Shown: one piece after another, positions 15,810 through 22,618 of the stretch
Numbering within the stretch: position 1 is the stretch's first letter
How the letters are laid out: each line of letters opens with the position of its first letter
Source of the DNA: Oscillibacter sp. MSJ-31
GTDB lineage: Bacteria > Bacillota > Clostridia > Oscillospirales > Oscillospiraceae
Assembly (NCBI RefSeq): GCF_018918025.1
Contig: NZ_JAHLPT010000005.1
Coordinates: forward strand, 62,001 to 126,000
Direction: 5' to 3'
DNA length: 64,000 nucleotides
Translations under genes and position numbers: made by a program
The notes under the pieces: generated by a model
Databases searched by the model: none
What the model saw: only the letters and a program-made list of their open reading frames with translations
What the model was told of the DNA's origin: nothing

Positions 15810-16058
15810 TCACTTTCTTCTGCGCCGCTCCAGACTGGTGCGGCGCTTTGCATTGCGGAGCCTGCTCTCGCGTTTGTAACCCATCGCCACTTCCACGCGC
15901 TTGAAGTCCTCCGCCGCCTTCGCGCGGAAGGCCTCCTGCTCCGCTTGATACGCGGCCCACCGGTCGCACCTCCACGCGCCGTCCTCCGTCTTCCCGTGGC
16001 AGCCCGCATTGCGGTCCGGGCAGTCCAGGCACGGTCCCTTGATGCCGCTCCCCATCAT
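15810..16058 (-). CDS. Small Cys-rich zinc-binding phage protein
   Basis: An 82-residue protein with C-L-D-C-P-D-R-N-A-G-C-H near residues 10-21 and another Cys in W-R-C-D-R-W. This is the short metal-binding motif seen in many unnamed prophage proteins. A long basic helix follows (RVEVAMGYKRESRLRNAKRR). Its ATG overlaps the stop of the small membrane peptide (TGATG). The basic tail suggests nucleic-acid contact. Confidence 0.7.
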   Translation of the reverse strand: MMGSGIKGPCLDCPDRNAGCHGKTEDGAWRCDRWAAYQAEQEAFRAKAAEDFKRVEVAMGYKRESRLRNAKRRTSLERRRRK

Positions 16059-16165
16059 GCCAACACCCCCTCCAGCGCCGCGGCCGCGAAAAAGATGGCG
16101 ACGGTCAGCGCCCCGAGCAAGGTGTCGCGTATGTCTTCGCGGTTACTCGCGTGTATCCGCTTCAT
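16055..16165 (-). CDS. 36-residue membrane peptide, possible holin-like protein
   Basis: The 36-codon frame MKRIHASNREDIRDTLLGALTVAIFFAAAALEGVLA has a basic N-terminus and one clear membrane helix (residues 19-35). It has a strong GAGGAGGAG site 7 bp before ATG 16165, overlaps the end of the upstream gene by 23 nt and couples to the next gene through TGATG. It lies three genes downstream of the cell-wall hydrolase. A tiny membrane protein in a phage-like train with a lytic enzyme could help release it, but it is shorter than proven holins, so that is only a suggestion. Confidence 0.6.
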   Translation of the reverse strand: MKRIHASNREDIRDTLLGALTVAIFFAAAALEGVLA

Positions 16166-16424
16166 CGTGCGGCTCCTCCTCGAATACTTTCTCCAGCGGG
16201 ATCTCGTGCTGGCAATGCGCCTTGGTCTCTTGCACGATTGCCGTGTGCGCGATGGTCCCGTCCTTCCGGTAGCGCATCTGATAGGCGATGGGCAGCATCG
16301 CCTGATAGCCGCACCATCGCGCGGGCCTGCACCATACCAGGTAACGCTTCGCAGTCCGGTATCGCTTGCCGTCCATGTCGCCCGCCGCCATTGCGCAGCG
16401 GCGCAGATACTCCTTGCGGTCCAT
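16143..16424 (-). CDS. Hypothetical phage protein
   Basis: A 93-residue protein, MDRKEYLRRCAMAAGDM..., with a Trp/Tyr-rich middle (YLVWCRPARWCGYQAMLPIAY) and an acidic tail. ATG 16424 overlaps the upstream stop in TGATG. The aromatic and basic middle could bind nucleic acid. I do not recognise a family. Confidence 0.65.
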   Translation of the reverse strand: MDRKEYLRRCAMAAGDMDGKRYRTAKRYLVWCRPARWCGYQAMLPIAYQMRYRKDGTIAHTAIVQETKAHCQHEIPLEKVFEEEPHDEADTRE

Positions 16425-16756
16425 CACTCGTCCGTCATTTCGACGGCGATCTTCCCGAGCACGGAAACGGTGATCCACTCCGCTGCAAGAGTGGAAGATG
16501 CTCTCGTCAGCTCGTTCGCCAGCGCACGGTAGGCGTCGTCATTCTGGTCCTTGATGGCGTCCCACATTTCCTTGTGGACCTTCTCGATGTCCTTGCGCAT
16601 CTTCTCGGCGCGCTCCAGGTAGCCCTTCAGCGCAGCCCAGCTCTCGTTGTCGCTTGCAAAGCCGCGGCCGCGTTCCTCCGTCATGCCCTCCAGCAGCTCT
16701 GCCGTGGTGTGCTCCAGATTGCCGAGCAGCTGCGCATTTTCCGATAAATTACTCAT
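16424..16756 (-). CDS. Helical hypothetical phage protein
   Basis: A 110-residue, almost wholly helical protein (MSNLSENAQLLGNLEHTTAELLEGMTEE...), with a likely coiled coil over ALKGYLERAEKMRKDIEKVHKEMWDAI. Its ATG lies 8 nt inside the upstream gene and an AAAGGAGAC site precedes it. No family recognised; it is consistent with a small accessory protein of the leftward train. Confidence 0.68.
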   Translation of the reverse strand: MSNLSENAQLLGNLEHTTAELLEGMTEERGRGFASDNESWAALKGYLERAEKMRKDIEKVHKEMWDAIKDQNDDAYRALANELTRASSTLAAEWITVSVLGKIAVEMTDE

Positions 16757-16991
16757 TTTTGTCTCCTTTCTTCTTCGCCGGTCCGATGATCTCGCACTCG
16801 ACGCCGCGTGCAACGCCGGTCCAGCCGACGCCCCACTTCTGCGCCGCCGCTACGACCGCGTTCAGCCGGTTCTCGGCCTCGACGCGCACGGTCGGCAGCT
16901 TCTTGCTCTTCAGCTTGCCGTCCGGCGCGGTGTAGGCGTATTCCTCGCCGTCGGTGTACTTCACCTCATAGATCCATTTCTTCGCTGCCAT
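16749..16991 (-). CDS. Small hypothetical protein
   Basis: An 80-residue basic protein starting MAAKKWIYEVKYTDGEEYAYTAPDG, with a beta-rich first half and a lysine-rich end (GPAKKKGDKNE). ATG 16991 lies 4 bp after the hydrolase stop. No family recognised. Confidence 0.68.
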   Translation of the reverse strand: MAAKKWIYEVKYTDGEEYAYTAPDGKLKSKKLPTVRVEAENRLNAVVAAAQKWGVGWTGVARGVECEIIGPAKKKGDKNE

Positions 16992-16995
16992 TGCT

Positions 16996-17622
16996 TCACT
17001 CCCATTCATACTGATAGCAGAAGATGTGCCCGCCGATGGCGCCCCATGTTCTGCTGTTTTCGCCTGTGGTCGAAAAGAAAACCACGTCCATCGGCAGGAT
17101 CGGCTCGCCGTAGAGGGCTTGTCCCACCGCCGCAAACTGCTTGTCCGTCGGCGCTGCCTCGTCGAGGTGCGCCGCTGTACTGAACTGTGCAGCCCCGTTC
17201 CCGTCGGCGCCCTGGAAAATGACCTCCTCCACGCTGTCGGGGAAGTTGTCCGCCGCAACGCGGTTGAGAATGACCTCCGCCACGGCCTGCTGGCCCTCCA
17301 GCGGCTCGCCCCGCGCTTCCAGGTAAACGATCTTTGCGATCAGCTCGCAATCCTCCTGGCTCACCTCGGCATAGCGGCTCGTCGTGATGCTCTCCGTCGG
17401 CTCCTCGTAGGACGTGAGCAGCTTCGCCCGTGTCTCCTGCGCAACGACAGGCGGCTCCGGCGTCACCTCCGAGATCGTCTCGCGCCATTGTGCGTTCGCC
17501 GCGATGTACCCCGCCGTAAAGGCCAGTGCCGCGAGGACGACGATCAAAAGCGTCGCGAGCAGGTCGTCCCGCTTCTCCGGTTCGCGGTGGATCGTCACGG
17601 TGATCTCTCTCGTCTCCATCAT
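16996..17622 (-). CDS. Membrane-anchored SleB-type cell-wall hydrolase (possible endolysin)
   Basis: A 208-residue protein with a single membrane helix at about 22-44 (LLATLLIVVLAALAFTAGYIAA). A linker and a C-terminal Hydrolase_2/SleB domain (about 95-205) follow, with the core IAKIVYLEARGEPLEGQQAVAEVILNRV; the Glu of L-E-A-R-G-E is the expected catalytic residue of these lytic transglycosylases. SleB-type enzymes cleave peptidoglycan in spore germination and also serve as phage lysins. In this train a lysis role, or wall remodelling for DNA transfer, is the better reading. The start is ATG 17622, overlapping the previous stop (ATGA). The anchor would hold it at the membrane facing the wall. 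Confidence 0.82.
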   Translation of the reverse strand: MMETREITVTIHREPEKRDDLLATLLIVVLAALAFTAGYIAANAQWRETISEVTPEPPVVAQETRAKLLTSYEEPTESITTSRYAEVSQEDCELIAKIVYLEARGEPLEGQQAVAEVILNRVAADNFPDSVEEVIFQGADGNGAAQFSTAAHLDEAAPTDKQFAAVGQALYGEPILPMDVVFFSTTGENSRTWGAIGGHIFCYQYEWE

Positions 17623-17906
17623 TCCGCCGCCTCGCTTTCTTTCGCTTCCTCTTTCATTGCTCCGTGCTCGGATTCCGGATCTGCCATCAGCGCCGCCATC
17701 ACCGCTAAGACGTGCAGCGCGGGAAGCTGCAGAGCACTCGCGTACTCCTGCACGATGATGCAGATGCCATTGATCGCGGATGCGGCATTGTTCGCCGTGA
17801 TCTTGCACTTGCACTTCTCGTTTCCGGCTGTCTTTCGGAGTGTGATCTCCACCTCGTCGCCTATGTGTTTCTCCGTTACCCTCATGGTCTTTCCAGTCTC
17901 ATTCAT
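17619..17906 (-). CDS. Hypothetical protein
   Basis: A 95-residue protein with a lysine-rich beta-like first half ([18 protein letters not shown]...KCKCKITAN) and a hydrophobic helix ([17 protein letters not shown]) before an acidic tail. It is coupled to the hydrolase gene by an ATGA overlap and preceded by AGGAGGAAAG. No family recognised. Confidence 0.68.
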   Translation of the reverse strand: MNETGKTMRVTEKHIGDEVEITLRKTAGNEKCKCKITANNAASAINGICIIVQEYASALQLPALHVLAVMAALMADPESEHGAMKEEAKESEAAE

Positions 17907-17921
17907 GTTTCTTTCCTCCTG

Positions 17922-18164
17922 TTATTTTGTGGCGGCTTTTCTGCGGCCGCGGTTTGCAAGGCTCTCCTGGTATCTCGTCAGGCCAAGCTCCGGATCGTAC
18001 TCGCGGCGCTTGTTCCCATCGAGGCCGCCGGTGTATCCGCGCCGCAGCTCCGCGTAGACGGCTGCGGCAGACATTCCGAGATCGACTGCGATCCTCGTGA
18101 CATTCTCGCCGGCCGCGTAACGGCGCGCCAGCGTTTGCCGGTCCTGCATCGTCATGGTTTTCAT
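17922..18164 (-). CDS. Small helix-turn-helix protein, first gene of the leftward train
   Basis: An 80-residue protein. Residues 6-40 form a helix-turn-helix ([35 protein letters not shown]), like the Hin/IS30-type or sigma-70 region 4-type motif that pairs A-x-G-x-x-x-x-x-I-A with a following recognition helix. The tail is basic. It starts at ATG 18164 with a GAGGTGAAAAG site, directly inside the right end. It could be the activator of the operon or an end-binding accessory protein (excisionase-like). Both are inferences from position. Confidence 0.72.
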   Translation of the reverse strand: MKTMTMQDRQTLARRYAAGENVTRIAVDLGMSAAAVYAELRRGYTGGLDGNKRREYDPELGLTRYQESLANRGRRKAATK

Positions 18165-18214
18165 CCGCTTTTCACCTCATTCCTCTCCGCTTTTCTGCGG
18201 CGAAATAAAAAAAT

Positions 18215-18249
18215 ATTGCAGAAAAAGATGTTAAATCCTTTTCTGCAAT
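18215..18249 (-). terminator. Right-end hairpin and terminal inverted motif
   Basis: ATTGCAGAAAA (18215-18225) and TTTTCTGCAAT (18239-18249) are an 11-bp perfect inverted repeat. Read leftward it is followed by ATTTTTTTATTTC, so it looks like an intrinsic terminator that would stop transcripts entering from the host side. The outer arm also supplies the right-end copy of TGCAGAAAAG (18238-18247), mirrored at the left end at the same distance from the repeat. It may serve both jobs. Confidence 0.72.
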
Positions 18250-18266
18250 CATTATGCTATCTCACA

Positions 18267-18281
18267 ATCTGCGATAGGCTC
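18267..18281 (+). repeat. attR-like 15-bp direct repeat
   Basis: The second copy of ATCTGCGATAGGCTC, joined on its right to aaggaaacgccg of glpK codons 114 onward. Together with 2124-2138 it defines the element's ends. Confidence 0.9.
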
Positions 18282-19451
<1,170 letters not shown>

Positions 19452-19512
19452 AATGTGCCGAACACTTCGGATAACGGACACAAAATATTTACATTCTCGT
19501 GCATTTCTCCGC

Positions 19513-19541
19513 TTGCAAGCGCGAGGGTGTGCGCGTATAAT
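19513..19541 (+). promoter_or_regulatory. Sigma-A type promoter of the coiled-coil gene
   Basis: TTGCAA (19513-19518), a 17-bp spacer, and a perfect TATAAT (19536-19541) lie 46 bp before the ATG. Confidence 0.8.
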
Positions 19542-19586
19542 AGAGGCAACAGGAAAACCCCGCATAATAGAAAGGAGAAGAAGATC

Positions 19587-19994
19587 ATGGCATTTTTTGA
19601 GGATCTGAGCAGGAAGGTACAGGACGTCGCGTTTGCCGCGGCCGAAAAGGGCAAGGAGGTCGCTGCCATCGCCAGCGAGAAGGCGCAGGACGCCGCCGAA
19701 ACCGTTAAGACCAACGTCGCCATCGCCGGCGAGCAGCGCGCCATTGAGAAGAACTACCGCGCCATCGGCGAGTGGTATGTTTCCGAGCTCAAGGGCGAGG
19801 CTCCCGAGGCGGTCGCCGACATCGTCGCCGCCATCCGCGCCAGCCAGGCGAAGATCGCCGAGCTGCAGGGCGAGGATGCGCCCGTCGAGGCCGAATGTGC
19901 CGACGTCACCGAAGCCGCTCCCGAGGCCGCTCCCGCCGAAGCGCCGGTCGAGGCGCCCGCTGAAGCGCCTGCCGAGACTCCCGTTCAGGAGTAA
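19587..19994 (+). CDS. Coiled-coil protein with an Ala/Pro/Glu-rich tail
   Basis: A 135-residue soluble protein. Residues 1-60 (MAFFEDLSRKVQDVAFAAAEKGKEVAAIASEKAQ...) are one long amphipathic helix. Residues 55-95 form a helical hairpin, and the tail repeats E-A-P-A-E units. Clostridia often carry such small proteins, sometimes with a zinc ribbon that is absent here; their function is unknown to me. It has its own promoter, an AAAGGAG site before ATG 19587 and a strong terminator, so it is monocistronic. The tail repeats probably arose by slippage. Confidence 0.75.
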   Translation: MAFFEDLSRKVQDVAFAAAEKGKEVAAIASEKAQDAAETVKTNVAIAGEQRAIEKNYRAIGEWYVSELKGEAPEAVADIVAAIRASQAKIAELQGEDAPVEAECADVTEAAPEAAPAEAPVEAPAEAPAETPVQE

Positions 19995-20005
19995 GCGCAC
20001 CGCAC

Positions 20006-20050
20006 ATAAAAAAGGAACGCAGCTGCGTAGCAGCCGCGTTCCTTTTTTAT
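20006..20050. terminator. Bidirectional intrinsic terminator
   Basis: AAAAAAGGAACGC pairs with GCGTTCCTTTTTT, with an inner GCTGC/GCAGC stem. It serves the coiled-coil gene on the left and the sufCB operon on the right. Confidence 0.9.
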
Positions 20051-20056
20051 GTCTTC

Positions 20057-20980
20057 TTACGCGAGGAAACCCTTGAGGATGGTATCCTCCGCCTCCTCGG
20101 CGGTCAGGCCGAGGGTCTGGAGCTTGAGGAGCTGGTCGCCGGCGATCTTGCCGATGGCGGCCTCGTGAATGAGCTGGGCGTCCGTGGAGTTCGCCGCGAT
20201 CTCGGGAATGGAGCGGATCTTCGCGTTGCCCATGATGATGGAGTCGCACTGCACATGACCGAAGCACTTCGCGTTGCCGACCATGCGGGGATAGAAGAGC
20301 TGGCTGGACTCGTCCTGCGCGACGGAGCGGGAAATGACGCGCCCGCGGGAATTTTCGCCGTCGAGCACGATCTCCATGTCGCTCGTGGCCTCCTGATGGC
20401 CGTGGGTGAGCAGGCGCTCGGTGACGACACCCTCGGCATCCTTGCCGCAGACGATCTTCGTGTAGCGCTTGGTGGAGTCGATGCCGCGGATCTGCACCGT
20501 GTCCATCTGGATGCTCGCGCCCTCCTCCAGATACACGATGGTCTGGGGATTCATAACGTTTTTGCCGTTGCCGTCTCCCTCGCCGTAATGCTTTTCGGAG
20601 TAGTGGACGTGGGAATTTTTGCCGACGTAGAAGGTGTGTACGCCGTCGTGGCGGCTCTCGTCGCAGCCGGAGTTGTGGATGCCGCAGCCGGCGACGATGT
20701 CCACGTCGCAGTCCTCGCCGATGTAGAAGTCGTTATAGACCATCTCGGAAAGACCGGTCTTGCTGATGATGACGGGGATGTGGCACTGCTCGCCCTTCGT
20801 GCCGGGCTTGACGCGGATGATGATGCCGCTCTTGCCCTCCGGCTGGGGGACGATCTCAATACGCTCGGTGGACTGGCGGGCCTCGCAGCCGCTGTCCTTA
20901 CGGATGTTGAATGCGCCGACGGGCTTGCCCGTGAGGTCGGCAATCTTTTCCAGAAGGCGGGAGTCGATATCGGTCAGCAT
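20057..20980 (-). CDS. SufB/SufD-like Fe-S scaffold (SmsB type)
   Basis: A 307-residue SufBD-family protein, shorter than E. coli SufB because it lacks the N-terminal extension. The right-handed beta-helix core is clear (PVIISKTGLSEMVYNDFYIGEDCDVDIVAGCGIHNSGC, then FYVGKNSHVHYSEKHYGEG). The C-terminal helical part has DAQLIHEAAIGKIAGDQLLKLQTLGLTAEEAEDTILKGFL, where the conserved H-E-A-A-I-G-K and the C-x-H region hold likely ligands. With SufC next to it and no SufS, SufU or SufD, this is the minimal Sms/SUF pair of Clostridia and archaea, which assembles Fe-S clusters in the cytoplasm. Confidence 0.9.
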   Translation of the reverse strand: MLTDIDSRLLEKIADLTGKPVGAFNIRKDSGCEARQSTERIEIVPQPEGKSGIIIRVKPGTKGEQCHIPVIISKTGLSEMVYNDFYIGEDCDVDIVAGCGIHNSGCDESRHDGVHTFYVGKNSHVHYSEKHYGEGDGNGKNVMNPQTIVYLEEGASIQMDTVQIRGIDSTKRYTKIVCGKDAEGVVTERLLTHGHQEATSDMEIVLDGENSRGRVISRSVAQDESSQLFYPRMVGNAKCFGHVQCDSIIMGNAKIRSIPEIAANSTDAQLIHEAAIGKIAGDQLLKLQTLGLTAEEAEDTILKGFLA

Positions 20981-20998
20981 ACTTTCGTCTCTCCTTTC

Positions 20999-21727
20999 TC
21001 AGCGGTTCAGCACGGGGCAGGAGCCGAGTGTATCGGCCATGATGAGGGGGAAGATCTCCTCGGTCGTGCCGCGGTGCCTGATCTCGCCGCCGCCGACCAC
21101 GATGATCTCGTCGGCGAGCTGAATGATGCGCTCCTGATGGGAAATGATGATCATGCTCGCCGTGTGCTCACGGTGGAGCTGCTCGAAGGTCTCGGTCAGG
21201 CGGGCGAAGCTCCACAGGTCGATGCCGGCCTCGGGCTCATCGAAGATCATCAGCGCGGAATGACGCGCGAGCAGCGTCGCGATCTCGATGCGCTTGACCT
21301 CGCCGCCCGAGAGGGAGACGTCCACCTCGCGGTCAAGGTAATCGTTCGCGCACAGGCCGACCTGCGTGAGGTAGCGGCAGCACTTGTCCTTGCTGAGCCT
21401 GCTGTCGCCGCTGGCGATGGTGAGCAGGTCGCGCACGGTGATGCCCTTGAAGCGCGGGGGCTGCTGGAAGCCGTAGCTGATGCCGCGCTTCGCGCGCGCC
21501 GTGATGTCGAGGGCGGTGATGTCCTCGCCGTTCCAGAGGATCTGACCGCTCGTCGGCGTGACGAGGCCCATGATGACCTTGGCGAGCGTCGTTTTGCCGC
21601 CGCCGTTGGGCCCGGTAAAGACGATGAGCTTACCGTCGGGAATGGTGACGCTGATGTCCTTCAAAATGGTCTGCTCACCGGTCTCCGGCGTGGAGACGGT
21701 GTAGCATATGTTCTTGAGTTCTAACAT
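20999..21727 (-). CDS. sufC: SufC-type Fe-S assembly ATPase (SmsC)
   Basis: A 242-residue soluble ABC ATPase. It has Walker A GPNGGGKTT (about 39-47), a Q-loop in YGFQQPPRF, signature LSGGEVKR, Walker B ALMIFDEPEAG and the switch His in IIISHQERI. E-A-G-I-D in place of the usual S-G-L-D is typical of SufC. It drives conformational change in the SufB-like scaffold encoded 18 bp downstream. The ATG is preceded by GGAGGAA. The 200-bp gap to the divergent ferritin-like gene should hold both promoters. Confidence 0.93.
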   Translation of the reverse strand: MLELKNICYTVSTPETGEQTILKDISVTIPDGKLIVFTGPNGGGKTTLAKVIMGLVTPTSGQILWNGEDITALDITARAKRGISYGFQQPPRFKGITVRDLLTIASGDSRLSKDKCCRYLTQVGLCANDYLDREVDVSLSGGEVKRIEIATLLARHSALMIFDEPEAGIDLWSFARLTETFEQLHREHTASMIIISHQERIIQLADEIIVVGGGEIRHRGTTEEIFPLIMADTLGSCPVLNR

Positions 21728-21944
21728 GAAAGTTCCTCCTGCTTGCCCTGGAGTTTATCTGAAGTATACCGCTTTCCGGAGAAACAGAAAGTTGCAAATG
21801 CCACATTTTGCCGCTTTCTCCGCAAAAAATCACCCGGAATATCAAAACGCTATATAGTTTACCAGCTTTTGCAAAAAAAATCAATGAAAAGTGACGAGCC
21901 CGCCCCGCATAGGATAGGGAAGAAAAATGAGGAGGGACCGATCT

Positions 21945-22571
21945 ATGGAAAACGAGCTGTCCGCGGCGCAGAACGCCGCATACGATTACCGGCGCTGTGC
22001 GCGCGTCTGGCAGCGGGTGGATCCGACGCTGGACCCCTATCCCGACGTCCGCGCCGCAGCGGCGATGGCTGCCGACACGCCCGGCGACGGTCTGAGCGCC
22101 GCCGAGCGGAACGCCGAGCTGACGCTCCCGGGCGCGCAGGCGGACCCCTGCTGCATGGGCACGGCGGCGCTGGAGTCGCTGGAGGTGCTGCAGGGCTTCA
22201 TCCGCGAGGAGCTCGCCGACCGGAGGACCTATCTTTTCCTCGCGCGGCGCGCGCCGACGGCGGAGGCGCGGCAGGTGTTCCGCGCCATCGCGTCGGACGA
22301 GGGGAGGCACGCCCGGCGTCTTCTCGCCGCGGTCTATCTCATCACGGGCGAGCGCTATTGCCCCGCGATCTGCTATCCTCCGCTGCGCTGCGACGGCTAC
22401 TGCGCCGCGCTGCGGGAGCGGTATCACGAGGAGGTCTGCGGCGGCTTCAACTATCGCCGCGCCTCGCAGGAAACGCTCGACCCCTGCTTACAGCAGCTCC
22501 TGCTGGCGTTTTCGCAGGATGAATACCGCCACGCGAACGCCATGCTGTGTCTGCTTTCGGGCGTGATGTAG
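21945..22571 (+). CDS. Ferritin-like / rubrerythrin-type diiron protein
   Basis: A 208-residue protein whose residues 65-205 form a four-helix ferritin-like bundle: EVLQGFIREELADRRTYLFLARR, ASDEGRHARRLLAAVYL, ALRERYHEEVCGG and LLLAFSQDEYRHANAMLCLL. The E..., E-x-x-H, E and E-x-x-H carboxylate/His set matches a diiron site. There is no C-terminal rubredoxin domain. Related proteins act in peroxide or oxygen reduction in anaerobes. ATG 21945 follows GAGGAGGGA. It is divergent from the sufCB operon, which may reflect shared oxidative or iron stress; that link is inferred. Confidence 0.8.
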   Translation: MENELSAAQNAAYDYRRCARVWQRVDPTLDPYPDVRAAAAMAADTPGDGLSAAERNAELTLPGAQADPCCMGTAALESLEVLQGFIREELADRRTYLFLARRAPTAEARQVFRAIASDEGRHARRLLAAVYLITGERYCPAICYPPLRCDGYCAALRERYHEEVCGGFNYRRASQETLDPCLQQLLLAFSQDEYRHANAMLCLLSGVM

Positions 22572-22575
22572 CAAA

Positions 22576-22615
22576 GGAGGGAAAGGCCGCGGCCTTTCCC
22601 TCCTGTTCCTTTTTG
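22576..22615. terminator. Bidirectional intrinsic terminator
   Basis: AGGAGGGAAAGGCC pairs with GGCCTTTCCCTCCT with no spare loop bases, followed on the right by TTTTT. It lies between the convergent ferritin-like and FakA genes. Confidence 0.85.
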
Positions 22616-22618
22616 TGC

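Larger units (their letters stand above)
2139..18281. mobile_element. 16.1-kb prophage-like or satellite element inserted in glpK
   Basis: The element is bounded by 15-bp direct repeats, and precise removal restores glpK. Its genes are phage or conjugative-element types (PcfJ, PcfK/AcrIIA9 family, DUF3102, HNH, SleB hydrolase, giant polyvalent protein, XRE repressor) and nearly all run leftward with overlapping start and stop codons. Both ends carry TGCAGAAAAG facing inward, starting 19 bp from the repeat. The rightward zinc-ribbon gene is visibly AT-richer than the host. I see no tyrosine or serine integrase, excisionase, terminase, portal, capsid or tail gene, so it is either a decayed prophage with intact ends or a small satellite mobilised in trans. 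Confidence 0.9.

Noticed and set aside
15448-16032. A 194-residue HNH protein start
   Set aside because: Only the last 115 residues carry the fold; the ATG at 15795 has a ribosome site and the upstream part is a shadow of the Cys-rich gene.
11310-17814. Longer N-terminal extensions for several leftward genes of the element
   Set aside because: The extra residues read as out-of-frame copies of the upstream gene; the internal ATGs have ribosome sites or overlap the previous stop.
17712-18281. A fusion of element sequence with the glpK 3' part as a new gene
   Set aside because: The frame is open by chance through the element's right end; there is no ribosome site or conserved residues before 18282.
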